DNA of 64,000 bases from an uncultured Bacteroidia bacterium (GTDB taxonomy: Bacteria > Bacteroidota > Bacteroidia > Bacteroidales > F082), in assembly GCA_902801625.1 (NCBI GenBank), contig CADCJI010000003.1, positions 100,747 to 164,746 of the forward strand. The letters are read 5' to 3'. Of this stretch, positions 17,196-26,700 are shown piece after piece (positions within the stretch are counted from its first letter, which is position 1; each line of letters begins with the position of its first letter). Under the pieces are notes generated by a model. It saw only the letters and a list, made by a program, of their open reading frames with translations. It searched no databases and was not told where the DNA came from. A program made the translations under genes and the position numbers.

Positions 17196-18719
17196 TTACA
17201 TAGGCATGACAATGGGCTTCTTTTCCTTGAATTTGTCGGCACATAAGCCTACTGATGCCCCAGGCCACGTTGGTTCACAGATCACATATTTCTCGTCCCT
17301 AACCAGTAGGTAATCACCTTTCACAGGCTCATTGAAATGCACTGCCGTCGTCACATGACCAGGATAGCTCAACAGCACCACATCGAGACCTACCAACTCG
17401 CGCACCAAGCAGGAGAACAGGATGGAACGGTCCTCGCAGTCGCAATAAGGATAGTAGAAAGTCTCATCAGGGTAAAGGGGACGCTCGTAGCCAAACTGAT
17501 CTTGGTCGGAAGAATAGCCGAATCCCGTTTGGACAAAGTTCAGCAACATGTTGACTGCCTCCACTTCCTTCTTTCCCTCAATCGCCTTTTGCAACACCGG
17601 ATACAGGTCACGCTTCACGCATTCGCTCAATGAGGCATGTGAATAGTAATTCCATTGGCCGGAAACTGGATAGTCGTTATAGAAATCCAAGAGGTTCTTA
17701 TTCGTTTCAACTGTAACCGTAATCTCTGGATAGTCTTGGGCAGAAAAGGTCTGTTTTTCAGTTCTTTCAAGGCTAAACTTAGGCTGCACCAAAGCTAATG
17801 AAAGCGACTTCTCTTGTGGAAATGCCCTGTCAAATATCAGCATCGACTTGTCTTCAAGCGACCTGTCGATGATATAGTATTGTATCCCTTCCATCTCACA
17901 ATACTTGTATCCATAGATTTTCTCATTCGAGCCCATCAACAAGGTCAAGCGGTTTTCGGCCATGGCAATACGCATCTGATAGCCCGACTGAACCAAGATG
18001 TACATTTGCAGCACTATCGACTCGTTGGTGCCTTCACCAAAATACTTGTTGGCCATCTTTTCCGTCAGCTTCACATAGGCCCAGTCGCACAGGTTGCAGG
18101 CTTTCCTTTGCCTCAAGCATTCTGCGGCAATATTGTCATAATAGGGACATGACAGCTTCTTCCACATTCTAGCTATGCTCTTTTCCGTGAGATTCTTAAG
18201 CTTGATGGGCTTCTTGGGTTCCGGCTCAACGCGCACCTTGATTGAGGAGCCATAAAGCGATAGCGACTGCATGGTTGCGCTGGCATCAAAGGTAGCCATG
18301 ATGGGTTCCAACGGCTCAGGCTGGCCAACCAAAACAAGGTCTTCATTGGAAATCGAGGCCAAAGGCAACCGTTGGCTGGGCAGACGATCCGTAGGAACAT
18401 CCTCGATGACATCATACTCAATCATATCATTGGTCACACGCGCTTCATGCTCATAGGTGATGACCGGCTTAGGCTCCATCGGAATCTCTTCTGCATCCTT
18501 GACAGCGTAAGAGGTCCAAGCTTCTTCCATGAAATGGGCATACTCATCATTGGCCTTTTTACGGAAATCCTCAAATTCCTTGTTGGCCTGCTGCTTGAAT
18601 TGCTCAAACATATCTTGAGATTCCTTTTTCATTTTCTCAAAGTCACCCTCTTTTTCCACTTGGGCTTTCAAAGGGAACAACACGAGCAAGGTCAAGCCTA
18701 ATAATAAATATCTTCTCAT
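17196..18719 (-). CDS. Exported transglutaminase-like protein, paralogue 1
   Basis: Starting at the ATG at 18717-18719 gives 507 residues and a signal peptide (MRRYLLLGLTLLVLFPLKAQ); the earlier in-frame start is a TTG. Residues 25-70 are an amphipathic coiled coil (FEDFRKKANDEYAHFMEEAW). The C-terminal 100 residues contain the transglutaminase-type set Cys428 (CDCEDRS), His455 (YPGHVTTAV) and Glu482 (VICEPTW). In the two paralogues the last residue is Asp, so the triad is altered here and activity may be lost or changed. The family may cross-link or cleave peptides outside the cytoplasm. The gene lies 51 nt upstream of the sigma operon. A -7 box TATTTTTG lies about 30 nt before the start. 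Confidence 0.75.
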   Translation of the reverse strand: MRRYLLLGLTLLVLFPLKAQVEKEGDFEKMKKESQDMFEQFKQQANKEFEDFRKKANDEYAHFMEEAWTSYAVKDAEEIPMEPKPVITYEHEARVTNDMIEYDVIEDVPTDRLPSQRLPLASISNEDLVLVGQPEPLEPIMATFDASATMQSLSLYGSSIKVRVEPEPKKPIKLKNLTEKSIARMWKKLSCPYYDNIAAECLRQRKACNLCDWAYVKLTEKMANKYFGEGTNESIVLQMYILVQSGYQMRIAMAENRLTLLMGSNEKIYGYKYCEMEGIQYYIIDRSLEDKSMLIFDRAFPQEKSLSLALVQPKFSLERTEKQTFSAQDYPEITVTVETNKNLLDFYNDYPVSGQWNYYSHASLSECVKRDLYPVLQKAIEGKKEVEAVNMLLNFVQTGFGYSSDQDQFGYERPLYPDETFYYPYCDCEDRSILFSCLVRELVGLDVVLLSYPGHVTTAVHFNEPVKGDYLLVRDEKYVICEPTWPGASVGLCADKFKEKKPIVMPM

Positions 18720-18820
18720 AGCTAAAGTGTTATTATCGTTTTTCAATTTGCAAAAATACGTTTTCTTTTGACAGAGCAGGCAACATTGCAGCTTTTTCAG
18801 ATTTTTTCTTCTAAAGAATA

Positions 18821-20353
18821 TTAAAACTTTATCACTTTGGGACTAACTGTCTTGTATTTTGGAGCACATTGTCCCACCACGGCACCAATATAGGTCGGGT
18901 CGCTGATGATATAGTTCTTGCCGTCCACGACCAGATAGTCACCCTCCACAGGCTCATTGAAACAGACGGCCGTGGCGATATGAATGGGATAGTCAAGCAA
19001 CACCACATCAAGACCCAACAACTCACGCACCAAGCAGGAGAACAGAATGGATCGGTCCTCGCAGTCGCAATAAGGATAGAAGAAGGTCTCGTCGGGATAA
19101 AGCGGACGCTCGTAGCCAAACTGCTCCTGGTCGGTCTGATACTGGAAGCCCGTCTGCACAAAATTCAGCAGGATATTCGCGGCCTCCAGGTCAGTCTTTC
19201 CCTCAATGGCCTTGCGCAAGGCTGGATAGAGCGAATCTTTGATTGCCGGACTTAGCGAGGCCAAGGAATAATAGTGCCAATTGAAATTGATGGGATAATC
19301 GTTATAGAAGTCGATCAGATTGCGGTTGGTTTGCACCTTTACCGACAAGCTAGGATAGCGCTTCGATTTGATGGTTCTCTCTTCCGTCTTCTCCACTTGC
19401 AAATTGGGTTGGGTCACGGCAAGCGAAAGCGACTTTTCCCCAGGGAAGGCATGGTCAAAAACGTGCAGGCTCTTGCTGTTGTACTTTCTGTCGAGGATAT
19501 AAAACTTAATACCGCCATTCTGGAAATACTGATAACGGAAAATCTTTTCCTTCGAACCCATCAGCAGCATCAGGTGATTGGCATTATCGCGGCCAATGCG
19601 CATCTTGTATCCCGACTGCGTGAGCAGATACATCTGCATTACGATGGCCTCGTTGGTGTCCTTGCCAAACTGTTTCTCGGCCACCTGCTGTGTGAGCTTG
19701 ACGTAAGCCCAGTCGCACAGGTTGCGGCTCTCGCGCTGTTGCAGGCATTCGGCAATGAGGTAGTCATAGCTTGGATCCGACAACTGTTTCCACATCTTGG
19801 CCACACTCTTTTCCGAGGCATCCTTCAACGTCGGCATTTCATAGTTATCCAGATGGAAAGAGAAGGACGAACCATACAGGTACACGTTTTGTGCCGCCGT
19901 CATGGGAACTGCACTCGGAACAATAGGTTCCACAGGCTTGGGGCGCTCCACTTGACTCAATTCAGGTCTAGGAATCTCCGTTAGCACCAATGGATCAGGC
20001 ACCCTGACAGTCTCCCTGGCAGGTCGGGTATTAGGTTTGGAATCAAGGGTCGGCGCAGGCTTCGGATCTATGTTGTCAACCAACGGAACGGGTGGCTTGG
20101 GTTTCGCCGGCGGTTCCTCGGCAGGCTGGATATCAAAGATTTTCCAGGATTCTTCCATAAATCGGGCATACTCTTCATTAGCTTGCTTACGGAAATTCTC
20201 ATACTCCTGATAAGCCTGTTGTTTGAATTCCTCAAACTCCTTGAGAGCGTCTTTCTGCTCTTCTTTCATTTTTTTCAGCCAGTCGTCTTCGACTTGGGCG
20301 TTTAGGGTGGCCACCATGAAAAGTGCCAACCCTGTCAATGTCAATCGTTTCAT
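18821..20353 (-). CDS. Exported transglutaminase-like protein, paralogue 2
   Basis: The 510-residue product starts with MKRLTLTGLALFMVATLNAQ, a signal peptide. A coiled coil (about 25-70, EEFKQQAYQEYENFRKQA) and a proline-rich linker (about 80-150, AEEPPAKPKPPVPLVD) lead to the body. Cys431 (CDCEDRS), His458 (YPIHIATAV) and Asp485 (IISDPTY) form a complete transglutaminase-like triad. The protein is collinear with paralogue 1 (about half identical by eye in the C-terminal half). It is divergently transcribed from paralogue 3, with paired GGACTAAT motifs between them. Confidence 0.75.
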   Translation of the reverse strand: MKRLTLTGLALFMVATLNAQVEDDWLKKMKEEQKDALKEFEEFKQQAYQEYENFRKQANEEYARFMEESWKIFDIQPAEEPPAKPKPPVPLVDNIDPKPAPTLDSKPNTRPARETVRVPDPLVLTEIPRPELSQVERPKPVEPIVPSAVPMTAAQNVYLYGSSFSFHLDNYEMPTLKDASEKSVAKMWKQLSDPSYDYLIAECLQQRESRNLCDWAYVKLTQQVAEKQFGKDTNEAIVMQMYLLTQSGYKMRIGRDNANHLMLLMGSKEKIFRYQYFQNGGIKFYILDRKYNSKSLHVFDHAFPGEKSLSLAVTQPNLQVEKTEERTIKSKRYPSLSVKVQTNRNLIDFYNDYPINFNWHYYSLASLSPAIKDSLYPALRKAIEGKTDLEAANILLNFVQTGFQYQTDQEQFGYERPLYPDETFFYPYCDCEDRSILFSCLVRELLGLDVVLLDYPIHIATAVCFNEPVEGDYLVVDGKNYIISDPTYIGAVVGQCAPKYKTVSPKVIKF

Positions 20354-20397
20354 ACAGTTCGATTTTAGAATACGAAAACATAGAGACTATCAGAGCG

Positions 20398-20516
20398 CAA
20401 AATTAGTCCATTTTTCCGACAAAAAAAATATTCAGGCAAATCATTTGATTTTGGGAGGGTATATTAATAGACAAAGGTGTACTTTTTATTATTTTTGCAC
20501 AAATTTTCGGACTAAT
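20398..20516. promoter_or_regulatory. Divergent regulatory region with outward GGACTAAT motifs
   Basis: GGACTAAT points left at 20409-20402 and right at 20509-20516, each about 50 nt before the start codon of its gene. -7-like boxes are TAATTTTG (20405-20398, overlapping the left motif) and TATTTTTG (20490-20497). A matching -33 box at normal spacing is not clear on either side. Confidence 0.5.
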
Positions 20517-20568
20517 ATTTCCGCATGGCATCCTCTAATGGGGAGAACAAAACAAAGAACACGTCATC

Positions 20569-22044
20569 ATGAGAGCAAGAACACTCCTTATCATATTCAT
20601 CGGTTTGGCAATGATACCTTTAGGATTGAGTGCCCAAAACGACAGTTCCTCTTTCCAAAGCAACTATGATAAATTCAAGGAACAGGCGCAAAAAGAATAC
20701 GACGACTTCGTAGCACAAGCACAAAGTGAATTCGAAGCCTTTCTGGCCCAGGCTTGGAGCGAATACCAGAGCTTTACCGGACAGTCTGGGGCTTATTCGA
20801 AGCAAAAGCCCGAAGTCGTGCCTTCCGTAGCGGTTCAATCGGGCATCATCGACGTGGAGGCTCCTTCGATGGACAGTGAAAGCCCTATCTTTGAGAATGA
20901 ACCCGAAAACAAAAACTCGGTCTTCGATTATGACACAAGCCCTTCAAGTACAATCAAAATCAACTTCTACGGTCGCGACATGGTGTTTAATGTCCCAAAA
21001 GCACTTAGGGTCTCGTCAGAGGGCGTCAGGGAAAGACAGGTCTCAAAATTCTATGCCACCCTGCATCAAAACGATGCCGACCACATCCTGCAACGGCAGT
21101 TGGATGAAGCCGTCGGCCAGATGGGATTGAACGAATGGGGCTATTTCGTCTTGCTTCGTGCCATCACTGAAAAAATCTATGCCAAAGTGAACGACCGCGT
21201 ACTGTTCGCCTTCTATATGCTGCACAGCCACGGCTTCAAGGCCAGAGTAGGACGAGGCTCAAAAAGCGACCAGCTCCTGCTCCTGCTTGCCTTGGACAAC
21301 AGCAAAGAAGTGTACTCAGAAACCTTCTTCCGCATCAACGGCACCAAATACTATGCCTTGTATGGCAACGGGCAGAAAGGCGAAAGCGTTTATTCGTATG
21401 ATGAAAAAGCCGACCAAAGCGGCTTGAAGGAAATCGGGCTCGATTTCAAGAAGTCGCTCAACATAGCCGCTTGCGACAAGTCGCGCAAACTGCACCTCAA
21501 CAAGGTGAACATGGACATCACACTGCCCTACTCCACCTCTCATCTACGCTATTACGACGAAATCCCCACCACGGTGTTTCCCATCTATTTCAACACCCCC
21601 GTCTCGAAAGAGACTGAGGCAGTGCTGGCTGAAACCATTGGCACGTTGAGCAAACAATACAATAAGGTGCAACTGGTGGATATCATCCTCAACTTCGTGC
21701 AGACCGCTTTTGTCTACAAAATCGACGAGCAATACCATGGACGCGAGAAATACTATTTCCCTGAAGAGACCATCGGCCTGCCTTTCAGTGACTGTGAAGA
21801 CCGTTCCGCCCTCTTTGCCTGGCTGGTGAAAAGATTTGTGGGCTACGATGTCATTGGCGTGCTTTATGACGACCATTTGGCCACTGCGGTTTGCTTTGGC
21901 GACGATGCGCAACTGACCGGCAGAAGCGTCACTCACAAGGGCAAACGCTATATGGTTTGTGACCCGACCTACCAGAACGCTGCCATCGGCACCGTCATGC
22001 CGAAATATGCTAACGTCAACCACGAAATCGTTAAAATCGACTGA
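20569..22044 (+). CDS. Exported transglutaminase-like protein, paralogue 3
   Basis: The 491-residue product has a signal peptide (MRARTLLIIFIGLAMIPLGLS, cleaved near AQN) and an N-terminal coiled coil with repeating EFEAF and EYQSF units (about 25-75). The C-terminal domain contains Cys409 (SDCEDRS), His436 (YDDHLATAV) and Asp465 (VCDPTY), a complete transglutaminase-like triad. It is more diverged than the other two but keeps the whole layout. It is the first gene of a two-gene unit with a membrane protein 5 nt downstream. Confidence 0.75.
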   Translation: MRARTLLIIFIGLAMIPLGLSAQNDSSSFQSNYDKFKEQAQKEYDDFVAQAQSEFEAFLAQAWSEYQSFTGQSGAYSKQKPEVVPSVAVQSGIIDVEAPSMDSESPIFENEPENKNSVFDYDTSPSSTIKINFYGRDMVFNVPKALRVSSEGVRERQVSKFYATLHQNDADHILQRQLDEAVGQMGLNEWGYFVLLRAITEKIYAKVNDRVLFAFYMLHSHGFKARVGRGSKSDQLLLLLALDNSKEVYSETFFRINGTKYYALYGNGQKGESVYSYDEKADQSGLKEIGLDFKKSLNIAACDKSRKLHLNKVNMDITLPYSTSHLRYYDEIPTTVFPIYFNTPVSKETEAVLAETIGTLSKQYNKVQLVDIILNFVQTAFVYKIDEQYHGREKYYFPEETIGLPFSDCEDRSALFAWLVKRFVGYDVIGVLYDDHLATAVCFGDDAQLTGRSVTHKGKRYMVCDPTYQNAAIGTVMPKYANVNHEIVKID

Positions 22045-22049
22045 ACGCC

Positions 22050-22529
22050 ATGAACAAGAAACGCTGGATTATCATCCTCATCATAGCCGTCGTGGCATTG
22101 GCCATCGGCATAGCCCTCTATTTCCTGCTGCGTCCAACGGCTTATTATCCCGAATCCATCGACCCGCGCACGCTGCACGCCAGTCCTGCCAACAAAGAAA
22201 TGCTCATTGGGCTGTGGCAGAAAGACGGACATGTCTTTTACCGCTTCGATGCCAATGGCACCGGGCATACTTGGGACGTTGATGACGACCTCACGGAAGA
22301 AGAGGCCACACCTTTCAGCTGGGAAGCCTACGATAATGCCATCATGATGACCCACAAACTGAGGATCAGGGGCATCGTGCCGCGCTATTACGAACTCGAC
22401 CGCCTCAACGCCTTCGACCTGCGTTTCCATGACACCTATTCCAGCTACGCCCTTGAGCGGGTAGAGGAACAAATGGCGATGGAAGATGATGTATTGGATG
22501 ACTGGGAAACGAATTGGATCTACAAATAG
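22050..22529 (+). CDS. Membrane-anchored small protein
   Basis: This 159-residue protein has one N-terminal transmembrane helix (KRWIIILIIAVVALAIGIAL) and a predicted extracytoplasmic domain of about 125 residues with a repeated 'GLW..DGHVFYRFDANGTG' beta pattern, similar in feel to lipocalin-like stress proteins. I do not recognise a family. It starts 5 nt after the stop of the transglutaminase-like gene, so it is co-transcribed and may be its membrane partner. Confidence 0.65.
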   Translation: MNKKRWIIILIIAVVALAIGIALYFLLRPTAYYPESIDPRTLHASPANKEMLIGLWQKDGHVFYRFDANGTGHTWDVDDDLTEEEATPFSWEAYDNAIMMTHKLRIRGIVPRYYELDRLNAFDLRFHDTYSSYALERVEEQMAMEDDVLDDWETNWIYK

Positions 22530-22559
22530 GGACGCGATAAATCTACATCCCCCATAATT

Positions 22560-22775
22560 CATCCTGCCGCCCAACGCCAAACATAACAAACACAAACCAC
22601 CACAAATCCCTCGCGAAATCGAAGATTGATTTCATCGAAATCGAAGATTCAACGTAATTAATGCTGAGCATTTCGACGCAGTCAATTTGCCATTAATCCT
22701 GCGGCTGCCACAATGTTTCGACAAGCTCAACAACCTTGAGGCAGCCCTACACCAACCCACCCGCAGCAGATGACA
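22560..22775. repeat. Nested-hairpin intergenic repeat, copy d (half element)
   Basis: The left flank (CCAAACATAACAAACACAAAC) and left arm (GCGGCTGCC, then AACAACCTTGAGGCAGCCC) are present at 22699-22760, but the right arm is missing. An insert at 22613-22680 carries two direct copies of CGAAATCGAAGATT. The remaining bases before the next promoter hold nothing recognisable. Confidence 0.7.
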
Positions 22776-22834
22776 AGCCCATGGTGGCACGTTTGCCTTG
22801 TATGCAACCTTGATGAATTATTTTGTGCAAAATA

Positions 22835-22866
22835 GTTGCAGGTAATAAAAATATTACCTAATTTTG
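22835..22866 (+). promoter_or_regulatory. Promoter with internal operator palindrome
   Basis: GTTG (22835-22838) and TAATTTTG (22859-22866) have a 20-nt spacer. The spacer is filled by a perfect inverted repeat, AGGTAATA-AAAA-TATTACCT (22840-22859). Its position suggests repression of this promoter, probably by the HTH protein encoded second in the operon. Confidence 0.65.
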
Positions 22867-22883
22867 CAGAAAATTTGAAAGAC

Positions 22884-23123
22884 ATGCCAACCATTTTCAC
22901 ACTGTTCGGATACCGATTCCTGTTTTATTCCAATGACCACTCACCAATTCATGTGCATGTGGTGAAAGGAGGAGCAAAAGCGAAGTTTAATCTATTTCCA
23001 ATAGAACTTGTCGAAAACCTAGGTTTCAAACCAGCGGAATTGAAGATGATTGAGGCCATTGTTGAAGAGAACGCAGAGACCATAGCCCAACATTGGAACA
23101 TGTTTTTCAACAACAACAAATAA
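22884..23123 (+). CDS. DUF4160-family protein
   Basis: The ATG at 22884 gives 79 residues; upstream codons lie inside the promoter. The sequence MPTIFTLFGYRFLFYSNDH.. followed by PIHVHVVKGGAKAKFNL and a C-terminal helix is typical of DUF4160, with the paired histidines of H.H and a conserved FYSNDH. DUF4160 genes usually stand next to DUF2442 genes and are predicted toxin-antitoxin partners; the toxin role is not proven. The downstream gene starts 16 nt later and carries DUF2442 and an HTH domain. Confidence 0.8.
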   Translation: MPTIFTLFGYRFLFYSNDHSPIHVHVVKGGAKAKFNLFPIELVENLGFKPAELKMIEAIVEENAETIAQHWNMFFNNNK

Positions 23124-23139
23124 GAAGGAGGAAATAACC

Positions 23140-23538
23140 ATGAAAATAGAAAAGATTTGGCTGACCCAAACGGCTGTCTGGATTCGGACAGAAGACGGCA
23201 GAGAGGCTTGCGAATTGTTTGACGATTATCCGAGACTAAAAAATGCCTCGGTTGAGCAATTATGTGACTACGACTATGACGAATTCGGAATCCATTGGGA
23301 GACTTTGGACGAAGATTTGAGTTTTGAGGGGTTTTTCGACAAGCAAGAACCTTCTCCGCTCTATAAACTGTTCTTGTCGCACCCTGAACTAAATGTATCG
23401 GCTTTGGCCCGAAGGATGGGCATCTCCCAAAGCCTGATGGCACAGTATATCAGCGGAAAGAAGAAAGCCAGCAAAGCCCGAATGGATATGATTCTCGACA
23501 CCATTCATGCCGTGGGGCAAGAGTTGGTGGCGGTGTAA
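23140..23538 (+). CDS. DUF2442-HTH protein, probable antitoxin and repressor
   Basis: The 132-residue protein has an N-terminal DUF2442 part (about 1-65, IWLTQTAVWIRTEDGREACELF, ending GIHWETLDEDLSFEGFF) and a C-terminal HTH of the XRE type (about 78-130, VSALARRMGISQSLMAQYIS). The ribosome binding site is AAGGAGG, 8 nt before the ATG. DNA binding by the HTH would fit the palindrome in the operon promoter. The gene is followed directly by copy e of the hairpin repeat. Confidence 0.8.
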   Translation: MKIEKIWLTQTAVWIRTEDGREACELFDDYPRLKNASVEQLCDYDYDEFGIHWETLDEDLSFEGFFDKQEPSPLYKLFLSHPELNVSALARRMGISQSLMAQYISGKKKASKARMDMILDTIHAVGQELVAV

Positions 23539-23546
23539 AACGGCAC

Positions 23547-23690
23547 TGCGGCTGCCACGATGTGACAGCCCTACAACCCCACCGTTGGGCTGTAGGGCTG
23601 TCGTACCACGGCAGCCACATATCGTTGTTTTTCCGCATTACAAATGCTGATATTCTCGCCTGCCGAATTGCAAATGCAGGGGCTGGCCTT
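23547..23690. repeat. Nested-hairpin intergenic repeat, copy e
   Basis: The core (23547-23620) is nearly identical to copies b and c (inner stem identical), but the left flank is lost: it starts 9 nt after the stop of the HTH gene. The right flank (ATCGTTGTTTTTCCGCATTA) is conserved. From 23690 a GC-rich stretch (GAGCGCCCTGCGGGGCGCCC) forms another small hairpin. Confidence 0.85.
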
Positions 23691-23768
23691 GAGCGCCCTG
23701 CGGGGCGCCCCAGCCCCACCGCAGAAAACTGCCCGTATTGCCACTTCATGTTGGTACCAAAGGAAAAA

Positions 23769-26700
23769 CTACTGGGCCACACGCACCAACCGCACCGAGA
23801 ACCCGACGAAACGACCGTTGTTGCCCTGCGGATTCAGATACGAATCGTTGAAGTTCACGAGGTACGCGTCGTAGCTACCGTCGTACGAAGCCGACCAATA
23901 GCGGCCGTAGCCGCCCACATAGGAGACCGAAGTCCCATAGCGGTAGCCAGCGGCAGGCAGGAAGACAGCTCCGTTCTGCTCCATCAGTTCCCACTGTTCC
24001 GTAGTGTAGACGTTCGCCCAACTGCTGTTTCCTGCGGTGAAACTCAAGCCCGAGGGCAACGTCCACTCGTCAGGGAGCAGAATCATACCATTCTGCCCGT
24101 TCACCTTGCCGTGCCCGTATTTCGATGAGGCTCCGCTGCGACCTTGGAATACGTACACCCATTCGTCCTTAGTCAATGTGCGCCACTGGCCTGCCTGACC
24201 ACCGCCGTTACTTATCGGGTTGTAACCCCAATCGGCCTGACCGTTGCCATCGTAAAGGTTGTAGTTGGATTGGCCATAGACCCAGTAGTCATTGTTGTTT
24301 GTGCTGGTGCTCCAAGGCTGGTAGCAGACCGCACCGTGATTGTAGCCACTCGTGCCCCAACCGAAAAGGTCGCGCGTGGTGGTTTGGGATGTGTTGCCTT
24401 GGCTTGTGCCAATCACCTCCCACTGGTGGTCGGCAAACTTCCAAGGCGTACTGGAACTGCCAATGTATTGCAGGTTACCATTCGAGAAGTACACCTTGGC
24501 GCCGCTACTGTTTATGGTGAACTTGCCGTCTATCGCGCCTGTGGGAACTTGGGAAGGAATAACCGCCTGCGCAGTATTCGATTTTGGCGACTCCACTCCC
24601 AAATATACAGTGGAAACCTGATAATTATAGGTTGTTCCCCAATTAAGGTTATTATCATCATAGCTTGTAGCTGTGATATTCTGCACAATCACCGTGTTGT
24701 CTCTGTACACCTTGTAGCTTGTATGTGGGTTGGCATGATTCCATGTAAGATGCACATTATTGCCATTCACCGTGGCAGCAAGTCCCGTTGGTGCCTTCAC
24801 CACATTCACGGTAACGGCATCCGAAGCGGTTTGGCCGTTGCTCCCAACCGTGACAGTGTAGGTCGTTGTCGAGCTCGGGGTGGCCGTAGGCGACTGGATT
24901 TGGGTATTGTTCAACCCCGTCGAAGGTGTCCAACTGTACGTATAATTGCCATCTCCGCCCGAGGCAGTGGCCGTCAACGTGGAGCTACTTCCAAAAGGTA
25001 TGGTGACGGGATTGGCCGAAGCCGTAACGCTCAACGAAGCGTAGATGGTAGCCGAAGCCTCATTTGACTTGGGCGACTCAACACCTTGATACACAGCCGA
25101 CACTCGATAATGATAGGTTCCCGAACTGAGACCGTTGTCATTGTAGTTGGTGTTGGTTATCCCTTGCGCAATCATCGTATTGCCTCTGTACACATTGTAA
25201 CTGTCGGCAGGGGTGGTTGCATTCCAACTCAAATGCACGTTGTTTGTGTTTTGCACCGTTGCTGTGAGATTCGTAGGGGCTTTCACCACGTTCACAGTAA
25301 CATCGTCCGAAACGGTCTGCCCGTTACTCTCAACCGTGACAGTGTAGGTCGTTGTTGAGCTTGGTGTTGCTGTAGGCGATTGGATTTGGGTATTGTTCAA
25401 CCCCGTCGAAGGTGTCCAACTGTAGGTATAATTGCCATCTCCGCCCGTGGCAGAGGCCGTCAACGTGGAGCTACTGCCAAAAGGTATGGTGACAGGATTG
25501 GCCGAAGCCGTGACACTCAACGAAGCGTAGATGGTAGCCGAAGCCTCATTTGACTTGGGTGACTCAACACCTTGATACACAGCCGACACTCGATAATGAT
25601 AGGTTCCCGAACTGAGACCGTTGTCATCATAATTGATGTTGGTTACCCCCTGCCCAATCAGCGTGTCGTTTCTATACACGTTGTAACTGTTGGCAGGGTT
25701 GGCTGCGATCCAATTCAAATGTACGTTGTTCGAGTTTTGCACCGTTGCCGTAAGGTCAGTTGGAGGGCAAACCACTTTGACGGTACAACTGCCACTTCCC
25801 GTTTGTCCGCCACTTGTGACCGTGCAGGTGTAGGTAGTGGTTGTGGTAGGCGAAGCAATAGGATTATAGATTGAAGCATCATTCAATGAAGCATTGGGAG
25901 TCCAGCTATAACTGAAGCTGCCAGTGCCTCCCGAAGCTGCTGCGTTAAGCTGGGAACTGCCGCCTTGGGCTATTACCGTCGGTTGGGCAGAAACAACAAG
26001 GTCGAAGGCAATCTCTTCGAAATGCGCCACATATTCCCCCGATTCCCTCACTGGGAACGAATAGGTAGGCTCCCCATGAACAACGGCGTCATCATTTGTC
26101 CAATTCACGAATCTATAGCCAGAAGCAGCCGTAGCCGTCAACGAACATTCATCACCATAATGGAAGTCATCACCGCCACCAGTAACCGTGCCGCCATTTT
26201 CGGGGTAAGCAGAAGCAGAAATCGAATAAATGATGGCTTGGAAATGCGCCACAAACGCTGCGGTTTCGGTCACGGTAAAAGCATAAACAGGATCAGTGGA
26301 GACAATGGTTCCATCCTCCTTGGTCCAATTCAGGAATTCATAGCCTTCGTTTGCAGTGGCTGTTAAGGTACACTTGTCTCCGTTGTTGTATCCGCCGCTG
26401 CCGTTCACCGTGCCGCCATCTTCAGGCTCGGCAGTAGCTGTAATCGTATATTCCTGCGAGGTGAAGTTCGCCACAAGGCTTCTGTTGCCCGTCACTGCAA
26501 AGCTGTATTCCGCTTCGGCAGAGACTTGGTTCCCGTTCTCCGTCCAGTTCACAAAGATGTAGCCTGCATTGGCCGAGGCAATCACCGTGCAAGTGTCGCC
26601 CTCGGCAAAGGTTCCGCCTCCAGCAGCCGTACCTCCTTCGCTCGCCTCAACATGGATAGAAAAAGTCTTTGCAGTTGTAAAATCCTTCACCATTTCTTCA

